From positions 46,509,481 to 46,573,480 of the forward strand of contig CM039464.1 in assembly GCA_022414725.1 (NCBI GenBank): a stretch of 64,000 bases of DNA, given 5' to 3'. This stretch comes from Microglena sp. YARC. Lineage: Eukaryota; Chlorophyta; Chlorophyceae; Chlamydomonadales; Chlamydomonadaceae. The notes beneath the pieces were generated by a model, which made no database searches, was not told the origin of the DNA, and worked only from the letters and a program-made list of their open reading frames with translations. Positions 57,701-64,000 of the stretch are shown piece by piece; positions within the stretch are counted from its first letter, which is position 1, and the number at the start of each line of letters is the position of its first letter. Both the position numbers and the translations under genes were made by a program.

Positions 57701-59677
57701 GTGCGTGTGTGTGTGTGTGTGTGCTTGCGTGCGTGCGTGCTTGCGTGCGTGTGTGTGTGTGTGTGTGCAACGCAGAACAAATTGATACAGGTGACTGGTG
57801 GTAACCTTTTTCATGTGCGCAAAGCGTCGCAAATTGCTTGGTAACCTTTTTGTGCGTGGGTCGCGTGGTAACCGTTTTGTGTGTGCAACACGTCGCTAAT
57901 TGAGCGACTCAATGCGTCCTCAGTGCGTTGCACTCCCCCCAAACCCAGAGGATTCGTGCGGAGCACAAGCACGGAGCCCGGGGAGGTTTGGGGCATTTCC
58001 GGCTTGTTCATCCATCTGACGACAAATAAATACATGCATATATAAAAAACAAAAATGGTACGTCTTATTTCGAGGTTTCAGGTCGAGGGGGCCAGCCCGT
58101 TTGCTTGCACTGGTGCCAACCACCAATCTGGGGACAACTTTCTTGTTTGCATGCTTTGGGGCAAGGCACTTGTTTCCTCTTTTTCTTTTCTTTTCACGTT
58201 TATATTTTCTGGTAAAATTATGTTTACCCCCGAAGACGGCGTGCAGCCAAATTGCTGGCAGGAGCGATGTAACCAAGTTCAAGTTCAAGTTTGGGCAAGA
58301 CATATTTTTAGGCTAGAGCATATCCCTTAGCTGTTATTGTCTTCCTCTGTCTTTTTTCCTTGGTCACAAAGGGCTAGGTTTGATCAGATGCGCCCTTTCC
58401 TGGTCCCGCCCCTTGTAACAAAACTAAGTTCTATGCAGGGTTGCAAGCGACGCTACAAATTGGCGGAGAGTGTTCGTAACGGAGCGACAGGCTTCGTCTC
58501 GGTCAGACAAACGGACAAATGGGTAACCCTGGGGAATAGGGGGCTCCCCCCCAAAAACTGTGCGACACAACTGACGTATTTGTAATCTATTTCTTTTGGG
58601 GGCTACACATGGCAGCTTCCAGCCAGCTCCAGTAGCCAGACACTGAGTAAAGACAAAAGCTTTCAGCTGCATTGGAATTCCCGTCATGCCGACTTTCAGA
58701 GTGTGCGACCCAGGTGCGACCCAAGTGCGACCCAGGGCACAAATCACTCACTCGCGGCCGCACATCGTGGTGACCAAGGGCTCATTTCGCCCTAAACTCG
58801 CACACCTGAGGGTCGCACAGGGGTCGCACCTGGGTCGCACAATGTTCGACTGGTCGCACACAAAATAACTGTTTCAGGCACACTAGCTGACTTCTGGTTT
58901 GGCCCTAGGACAGGGAAAGAGAGCTGCCTAGAAGCTGCCACAAGTATCCCCAAAAGGAAACTGCCTTGTTATAATCTATTTCAATTTGCCCCTTCTGCTC
59001 ATCTGGAGTTAATCTGAACTGTTTGATGTTGTTGGGTTGGGTTGGTTGGGTTGGGTTGGGTTGGGTTGGGTTGGGTTGGGTTGGGTTTGGGTTGGGTTTG
59101 GGTTGGGTTGGGTTGGGTTGGGTAGGGTTGGGTTGGGTTGGGTTGGGTTGGTTGGGTTGGGTTGGGTTGGGTTGTTGGTTGGGTAAGTTGTCCTTGTCTT
59201 GGCTTGGCTTGGCTTGGCTTGGCTTGGCTTGGGCAAATCCCTGTAGCTACAGCCTCTTTGGCTACCCCTAGAGGAGCTAAAACGAAAAGAAGCTGATGAA
59301 CTGAACCCCAAGCAATCGTTTTACCGACGGAGGACCTGAGTTTGTGCTACAGTGAGTATTTAATTTTCCATGCATTCTGACGATGTATAGAAAGAAAACA
59401 GAAAAAGAATAAAAAATCACGTTTACATTTTCCCTGTGATTTTTTTGTTTTTACTGCCTTCGACGGCGAACAGCCAAATCGCTGGCTGTAACCATGTAAC
59501 CAAATTCGAGTTCAAGCTCTGACAGTGCGCCCACCTTTCCCTCCAACTCAGCCTATGGTGCAGGTGGGCAGTCTGGAAGCATCTGGAGTCCCTTTCGCTA
59601 CATGGTTCAGCAACTAACCTCCTTCCTGCTCAACAGACTGCTGCTCACAGTGAGCAACGTGCATGTCATGTTTAAAG
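52059..59677 (+). CDS. VPS13: VPS13-type protein, first five exons (chorein_N domain)
   Basis: VPS13 proteins are long rod-like bridges that carry lipids between membranes at contact sites; the chorein N terminus caps the lipid groove. Exons: 52059-52152, 53598-53701, 56487-56573, 57419-57554, 59552-59677, GT-AG with consistent phases, 182 codons. The protein starts [20 protein letters not shown], then [56 protein letters not shown], an Ala/Glu/Lys helix and [17 protein letters not shown]. This is the family order LWGG, LKNLELKPEAL, LPFxVxxGxIGKLxLxIPW, SDVxL and the NVHI segment. Full VPS13 exceeds 3000 residues; nothing beyond exon 5 could be placed in the window, so the gene must continue to the right or through the C-rich region. 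ATG2-like proteins also have chorein_N but fit less well. Confidence 0.85.
52555..52960. repeat. ACACACAACAAAC microsatellite with a duplicated block and poly-C
   Basis: The block ccaccaagcaccctgccatgagtgacagcaataagata occurs twice (52525-52558 and 52670-52703) with CACA DNA between. A pure C run covers 52862-52893. All in VPS13 intron 1. Confidence 0.9.
53052..53246. mobile_element. hAT-like MITE with perfect 8-bp target duplication
   Basis: It starts TAGGGGTCGGC and ends GCCGTTCCCTA. The flanks 53044-53051 and 53247-53254 are both cttatatc. The core has ataatattatataat and tcggacaagccgtttcacca. Confidence 0.92.
53288..53474. mobile_element. hAT-like MITE, inverted copy, perfect 8-bp target duplication
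   Basis: The same family as 53052-53246 but reversed: it starts TAGTGAACGGCAA and ends GCCAACCCCTA. The flanks 53280-53287 and 53475-53482 are both catacaat. It lies 41 bp from its neighbour. Confidence 0.92.
53598..53701 (+). CDS. VPS13: VPS13 exon 2
   Basis: The acceptor is ttgagcag, the donor gtgggt, phase 0. It encodes [20 protein letters not shown] and [15 protein letters not shown], the strongest chorein_N match. Confidence 0.9.
53702..54600. repeat. 121-bp tandem array at the VPS13 exon 2 donor
   Basis: Seven units (actgcc at 53768, 53889, 54010, 54131, 54253, 54405, 54539) contain gtttcactggcttgttttgt, gagcgactcggtgtgacccc and gcggagcttggggggtttgg. The intron start gtgggtttcactggcttg is reproduced near each unit start, but no exon sequence is. 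It is related to repeat R8. Confidence 0.92.
54881..55238. repeat. (TGGA)n tetranucleotide array, about 350 bp
   Basis: A near-perfect ggat run with short ggac blocks at 55083-55145 and taatgga interruptions near the end. All three plus-strand frames are open because the unit has no stop; not coding. Confidence 0.97.
55240..56200. repeat. About 54-58 bp minisatellite, 17 or so units
   Basis: The unit is built of tctaatggggatcttctgga, cgttgtgctctaatgcgggt and cttttatatgtagtgc. It fills VPS13 intron 2 upstream of exon 3. Confidence 0.92.
56487..56573 (+). CDS. VPS13: VPS13 exon 3
   Basis: The acceptor is ctctttcag, the donor gtgaga, phase 0 at both ends. It encodes [20 protein letters not shown] and CTTSREDDE. 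Confidence 0.9.
56588..56708. repeat. GATA microsatellite
   Basis: gatagatagata with a few interruptions, at the start of VPS13 intron 3. Confidence 0.95.
56855..57340. repeat. Acceptor-edge copies of VPS13 exon 4
   Basis: Copies of gtgtaccacacctcgcagtg plus ggaagaagggcctgctcttgag occur at about 56867-56910 and, more decayed, 57299-57335. The true edge is at 57400-57445. Also in this intron is an exact 22-bp palindrome (see findings). Confidence 0.88.
57419..57554 (+). CDS. VPS13: VPS13 exon 4
   Basis: The acceptor is cctcgcag, the donor gtgact, phase 1. It encodes [20 protein letters not shown] and a basic helix to RRGSLDTG, like the WDEEAEERRxLAAKxAxL segment of VPS13. Two acceptor copies (56860-56910, 57295-57335) and two donor copies (near 57622 and 57783) flank it. 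Confidence 0.88.
57600..57990. repeat. Donor-edge copies of VPS13 exon 4, TG run and an R8 unit
   Basis: gatacaggtgactggtggtt recurs near 57622 and 57783 (true donor at 57555). 57660-57765 is a TG/TGCG microsatellite. 57815-57990 resembles the R8 array at 53702-54600 (gagcgactcaatgcgtcctc, cggagcacaagcacggagc). Confidence 0.85.
58195..58292 (+). repeat. Dispersed repeat R3
   Basis: It carries gtttatattttctggtaaaa, ccgaagacggcgtgcagcca and accaagttcaagttcaagtt. Intact length about 98 bp. Confidence 0.75.
58425..58560 (-). repeat. Dispersed repeat R4, internally deleted
   Basis: From gttctatgcagggttgcaag to gggctcccccccaaaaactg. About 75 bp shorter than the others, lacking the gttagttacgaggccgttgg middle. 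Confidence 0.75.
58594..58975. mobile_element. TIR element R5 with nested inverted repeat
   Basis: The left end tttcttttgggggctacacatggcagctt and right end agaagctgccacaagtatccccaaaaggaaa form a terminal inverted repeat. 58694-58863 is an insertion made of gtgcgacccaggtgcgaccc on the left and gggtcgcacctgggtcgcac on the right. No coding capacity. Confidence 0.8.
59035..59220. repeat. TTGGG and CTTGG microsatellites
   Basis: 59035-59175 is ggttgggttgggttg with length variants; 59195-59230 is a ttggc pentamer run. The frames are repeat derived. Confidence 0.95.
59419..59517 (+). repeat. Dispersed repeat R3
   Basis: It carries cgtttacattttccctgtga, gacggcgaacagccaaatcg and ccatgtaaccaaattcgagt. 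It ends about 35 bp before the preferred VPS13 exon 5 acceptor. Confidence 0.75.
59552..59677 (+). CDS. VPS13: VPS13 exon 5
   Basis: It encodes [20 protein letters not shown] and [13 protein letters not shown], matching the SFLxxLxTRIxxNxQVxIxNVHI segment. Two in-phase acceptors are possible, ccaactcag (59551, preferred) or gtgcag (59563), differing by four residues. The donor is gtagga, phase 1. The donor edge is copied about nine times downstream. Confidence 0.85.
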
Positions 59678-59689
59678 GTAGGAAAGATG

Positions 59690-60990
59690 TAGGACTGACT
59701 AAAACCATGTGCTTTTTTCCCCCCCATCCTCCCCCCCCCTACCCCCCCCCTACACACTTACCCTCTACCTCCTAACCCGGCCTGCTGCTCACAGTGAGCA
59801 ATGTGCATGTCCTCTTTAAGGTAGGAAAGATGTAGACTGGACTATACCATGTGCTTTTCCCCCCCCCCATGGCCTCCCCCCCCCCCCTACACCTTACCGC
59901 CTCTACCTCCTAACCCGGCCTGCTGCTCACGAGTGAGCAATGTGCATGTCCTCTTTAAGGTAGGAAAGATGTAGACTGACAAACCATGTGCTTTTCCCCC
60001 CCTCCCCCCCCCTACACGCTTACCCTCTACCACCTAGCCCGGCCTGCTGCTCACAGTGAGCAATGTGCATATCCTCTTTAAGGTAGGAAAGATGTAGACT
60101 GACAAACCATGTGCTTTTCCCCCCCCCCCCTCCCCCCCCTACACTTACCCTCTACCTCCTAGCCCGGCCTGCTGCTCACAGTGAGCAATGTGCATAATCC
60201 TCTTTAAGGTAGGAAAGATGATTAGACTGACTAACCATGTGCTTTCCCCCCCATCCCTCCCGCCCCCCCCCCCCCCCCCCCCCCCCCTACACCTCACCAG
60301 CTACCTCCTAGCCCGGCCTGCTGCTCACAGTGAGCAACAGGTGTGCATGTCATGTTTTAAGGTAGGAAAGATGTAAGACTGACGAACCAATGTGGCTTTT
60401 CCCTACACTCCATCCTGGAGTATCGAACCCCCCCCACACCTCCCGTACCCTAAACCCCCTGCCTCCTAACCGCCTACCCCTAACTAGCCCCAAACCTGTT
60501 AGCGAGAACAGACTGCTGCATGCTAGCTGTGAGGCAATGTCGCACATGTCCCTGTTGAAGGTAGGAGCCAGTCCCCTCCACCCACCCCTCCCGCCCCCCT
60601 ACTCCACCAACCCCAACCTGTTAGCAACAGACTGCTGCTTAGCTGTGAGCATGCGCACATGTCCTGTTGAAGGTAGGAAACGACCGTCCCCTCCCCACCC
60701 CTCCCCCCACCCACCCCAACACCACACACACCCTAACGCCCGTAACGACCCCAACCTGTTAGCCAACAGATTTTACAGTGCTGCTAGCTGTGAGCAATTG
60801 CGCCTATGCCCTGTTGAAGTAGGAAGCCGTCCCTGATCCTCCCCTCGCTTCCTCCCCCCTCCCCCACACACACACCTCCTCCCCCTAACTCCCTCTCCTT
60901 CTAACCCCGACACCGTACCCCCAAACTGCTAGTAACAGACTGCACTCACAGTGAGCAACGTGCATGTCCTGTTCAATGGTATAAGGAGCG
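59690..60990. repeat. Donor-edge array of VPS13 exon 5 (about nine copies)
   Basis: Copies of ctgctgctcacagtgagcaa, tgtgcatgtcctctttaag and gtaggaaagatgtagactga lie near 59785, 59922, 60042, 60165, 60318, 60510, 60625, 60770 and 60935, about 120-150 bp apart. Most keep the GTAGG donor. Spacers are C-rich, with C runs of 8-20 nt. Copies decay with distance from the exon. Confidence 0.93.
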
Positions 60991-61009
60991 ATGTCGACTG
61001 ACATACCAT

Positions 61010-62045
61010 GTGCTTTTTCTCCCCTCCCCTTACCCTCCCCTCCATCCCCCCCACCCTACCCCACCTAACCCTACCCCTTACCTCCCTAACCCTTGACCCT
61101 CCTTATATCGTATCTCTCCATTCCCCCTCACCCCGTGTATATCTACCTCCCCCTATCCCCCCCATTCCTACCACCCTCTGTACACCACTACCGCCGATCC
61201 CCCTAACTCTGTACCCTAACCCCTGTATTACCCCTCCTGTTATCCCTTCTCCCCCCTCACGCTCGACCGTAATCTGCCTCTCCCCTCCTTATCCCTCCAC
61301 TCCTAACCCCCTACCCCCTACCTCCTAACTCTATACCCCTAACCCCTGTTACCTCCCCTATATCCCTATTTTCCCCTCACCCCAATGTAGTATCACCTCC
61401 CCCTCCCACCCCCCCCTCTACCCCCCCTATCAACTCCCTCTACCATCATCCTAACGCCTGTACTCCCTAACCCTGTGCCCCCTCCCCCTATTTCATACCT
61501 TAGTCCCCCTCACGTTACCCGCGTCTGTAATCTAATATCCCCTCTCCCCCATTCCTACCTCTACCTTCTACACCCTGCCTAAGACCTGTCGTAGACCTCT
61601 TTACCACCCTACCCGTTAACCCTCGCTGTATCCCTAGTCCCCTCACCTCGCCTGTATCTAACTCCCCATGCGTTACCAGGCACTACCCTACCTTCCCCAC
61701 CGATCCCTCCTCTAGCCTACCCCCTACCCAACCCCTAACGCGCTTACCTTCCCCCTACCGACTGACCCCTAACGCCCCCTAACCCCTAACCCCTCACATA
61801 CCCTAACCCCTACCCTTACCTCTTTACCCCCATCCGGCCCACCTACCCCCTTACCTCTAACCCCTACCCCATAACCTGTACCCCTAACCCCTTTAACCTT
61901 ACCCTCCCTCCCACCCTACCCCCTACCTCTAACCCCTAACCCTGTACCCCTAATCACTCCCCCCTACCTACCCCCTGCTAACCTTCTAACCCCCGAAAGC
62001 CGCTAACCTTGTTACCCCTAACCGCTCTTAACCCCCAAACCCCCA
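61010..62045. repeat. C-rich CCCTAA-like tract
   Basis: One kilobase of ccctaacccctacctcctaa-like DNA with very few purine runs. It resembles degenerate telomere-type (CCCTAA/CCCTAAA) sequence but lacks long perfect runs. It continues the C-rich spacer DNA of the preceding array. One copy of an intron start (tgcgttaccaggcact, about 61671) matches the donor region at 62047-62063. Confidence 0.7.
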
Positions 62046-62064
62046 TTGCGTACCAGGCACTCAC

Positions 62065-62160
62065 AAACCCAAACCAGATGGCATCCTCCACAGTGTTGGG
62101 CCATGAAGCTCCATAAGTTGCAACTGTACCCGTCTCCTCACAGTCAGGACTGAGCTCAAC
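62065..62160 (-). CDS. Orphan minus-strand exon, unrecognised
   Basis: The minus strand is open and reads VELSPDCEETGTVATYGAS then WPNTVEDAIWFGF before a good donor (gtgagt at 62059-62064, phase 0). The three plus frames are closed. Acceptor candidates are gaacaag or gctcag near 62165-62150, so the 5' boundary is approximate. The composition looks coding, but no family is recognised. If real, a minus-strand gene runs opposite to VPS13 from beyond the AT-rich region. Confidence 0.4.
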
Positions 62161-62195
62161 CTTGTTCCGCATGTTTGGGGGAAGCGCAGAGACGG

Positions 62196-62290
62196 GATGG
62201 ATCATATGTAATGTAATGTATGTATGTATGTAATGTATGTATGTATGTATTATGTAATGTATGCATATGTAATGTATGTATGTAATCCTA
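62196..62290. repeat. TATG microsatellite
   Basis: tgtatgtatgtaatgta repeats directly upstream (in gene sense) of the orphan exon. Confidence 0.9.
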
Positions 62291-62479
62291 CGGGCCAACG
62301 TCCACATGTCCTTGTCCAGGTACGTTGTACTGCACACATCCATGTTTCAGGCGGCTTGTGCCGCATGCCTGGCATATGTACTTTCATGCTATATAACTAC
62401 TACTTTATTCATTTAGGTGCATGCATTTAATGGAAATTATTATGTTTGCATGTATTTGTGTACGTATCTCTATGTATGC

Positions 62480-62670
62480 ATGTATTTGATTTATTTATTT
62501 AATTTATTTATTTATTTAATTAATTTATTTTATTTATTTATTGCTTATTTATTAATTAATTACTGTACTTATTATTTACTTAATTATTGTATGTTTCCAT
62601 GTGTATTTATTTTATTTATTTTAATTGTTTATTTAATTTATTTATTTATTCATTTATCTCCAATGGTGCT
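62480..62670. repeat. ATTT/ATTA microsatellite
   Basis: tttatttatttaatttat DNA with few interruptions. Frames rich in Tyr and Leu are repeat derived. Confidence 0.93.
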
Positions 62671-62699
62671 AAATTATTGGCCTTTTGGGACAGACGGTT

Positions 62700-64000
62700 T
62701 TTGACCCATGGACTGCCAGTCCAGTGAAAACAAAAAAATGCTTACAAAAGTTCTTAACAACCACAATCACTCACAGCCTCAACATCTGAAAATAACTTTG
62801 GATTTGGGGTATGCTCAGGGTTTTGTGAACCAGATGAAGTAGACCCTTTTTTTTCCCTTCTCTATGGGGTCCCTAATTCGGACAGATTTTACAACCAATG
62901 TGGGAACAAGAGCCAAAAGCAGTCAATTTTTTAAATTTTTAAAATTGAATTAGATACTTAGGCGCTGTTTTTTCCATCTTCCCTTCAAGTTAATTGTCAC
63001 AGCAGGTTGTGGAGATACTGTGCAGGCAGTACGGGCTGTACAAAGCCAAAAATCACTGTAATACAATATTTGCACCATCATTTGGGCCAATTTAGGAGTC
63101 CCTAATGATATATAACAAGCTGCACAGGGACCGCAACTGTCAATCGTTTTGTGTCTTATTCGTCATTTCAGCAAAGGGAACGAAATCACTTTTCGAACAA
63201 ATTGGAATTTGAAATTTTGGAAAAATAAATAATAAAAACTTTTTTTCTTTTCTGCATCAAACATCCACCATCTGAAGTTAGATTTTTGATTAGGATTTTT
63301 TCATGTATAGACCATTGAGACAAGGTGGAAACGCTGGTATCAGCCGAAAATGGCAGATGGAATTGCTATTGCAAGTTCAATCAGACGCCGAGGCTGAAGC
63401 GCAGCCTCCGACCTTGCGGTAGGGCTAGAATGATGCCTTTCGTCCCGCGGAAACTCTGATTCGCGATAGTCTCCGCGCGACCTCGTACTTGGACGCGAAA
63501 TGGATTTGTCCCAAAATATTTCGTAACATCTCGTGTCTATTTGCCTATAACTGCCCTGTCCGGCCTGGGCTGCTCGCGACCGAATGCCCATCGGAACAAG
63601 AAAATAGCTGCGCGTCTAGCTGAAAGACAGCGTTTCGTGATGAGATATATCGCCTATCTGAACTCAGAATTCGTTCCGAGCATGTGTATGGTCCCACCCA
63701 AAAACCTTTCCTTCATAGCATATAAGTACAGAGTAAGAATATCACAAATCCATGGAGTTGAATGTATCGACCCTCTGTCCCACACGATCACTTGTCCGAA
63801 ATTAGGCGGGCGTTTTGGGGATCCTATTGAAAAGCACCATTGGGCGATGTATATATTAATATATTGATCTCATATTTATATACTTCTTTATTTATTTATT
63901 TGTGCAAAATCCATTTGCAAGGTACTCTCAGAAAGGCCGGCACCTGAAAGTAGAGGCAGCCTTACAGGCGTACATCCACTGCATTACCGGCCCAAGCACT
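62700..64000. other. Region without a supported gene
   Basis: Both strands have moderate ORFs: minus 63340-63591 (begins MGIRSRAAQAGQGSYRQID, 83 codons, Arg/Ser-rich) and plus 63541-63867 (includes AERQRFVMRYIAYLNSEFV). They overlap at 63541-63591 in opposite directions, and neither shows splice sites or a family I recognise. One of them may be a real first exon; the choice cannot be made from sequence alone. Confidence 0.3.

Noticed and set aside
61008..61328. A Pro/Leu/Thr-rich plus-strand ORF
   Set aside because: Translation of C-rich CCCTAA-like DNA; no unique protein sequence.

Overview
The window is nuclear DNA of a eukaryote with intron-rich genes, very rich in tandem repeats and short non-autonomous transposons. 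There are no bacterial operons, ribosome binding sites or long uninterrupted ORFs, apart from one 3-kb exon. The TOG-domain gene reads closest to the plant MOR1 layout, and the DNA combines G/C homopolymers with AT-rich MITEs. A green alga is the most likely source; a prasinophyte such as Cymbomonas is only a guess. Family assignments rest on remembered motifs and on splice phases checked by hand, not on database searches.

Layout. (1) 1-22662, minus strand: the 5' part of an XMAP215/MOR1/ch-TOG microtubule polymerase. Fifteen coding exons (751 codons, frame preserved at every junction) cover TOG1, TOG2 and part of TOG3; the rest lies off the left edge. (2) 22663-31800: a divergent intergenic region, a weak plus-strand ORF, one or two exons of an unrecognised minus-strand gene (26523-27890), and many dispersed repeats. 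(3) 31878-38206, minus: exons of an unrecognised gene with a coiled-coil segment and a proline-rich segment. (4) 41958-51406, minus: a complete six-exon USP10/Ubp3-type ubiquitin hydrolase (about 1586 residues) with Cys, His and Asn/Asp boxes. (5) 52059-59677, plus: the first five exons of a VPS13-type protein (chorein_N domain), divergent from the USP gene. (6) 61000-64000: a C-rich CCCTAA-like tract, one orphan minus-strand exon and AT-rich DNA.

The most striking property is shared by all three recognised genes. Almost every intron contains tandem or scattered copies of the adjoining exon edge together with its splice site. Some introns copy the 5' splice site side, some the 3' side, many both, with 1 to about 9 extra copies and periods from 56 bp to almost 1 kb. 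Introns therefore seem to grow by repeated duplication across the exon/intron boundary, leaving arrays of decoy splice sites.

Overlaid on this are several non-autonomous mobile families: hAT-like MITEs with perfect 8-bp target duplications, a solo LTR with a 5-bp target duplication, a tRNA-derived SINE, a TIR element carrying an internal 82-bp minisatellite, and three or more other short dispersed families. The recognised genes act in unrelated processes (microtubule growth, deubiquitination, lipid transport at membrane contacts); nothing suggests a functional cluster.
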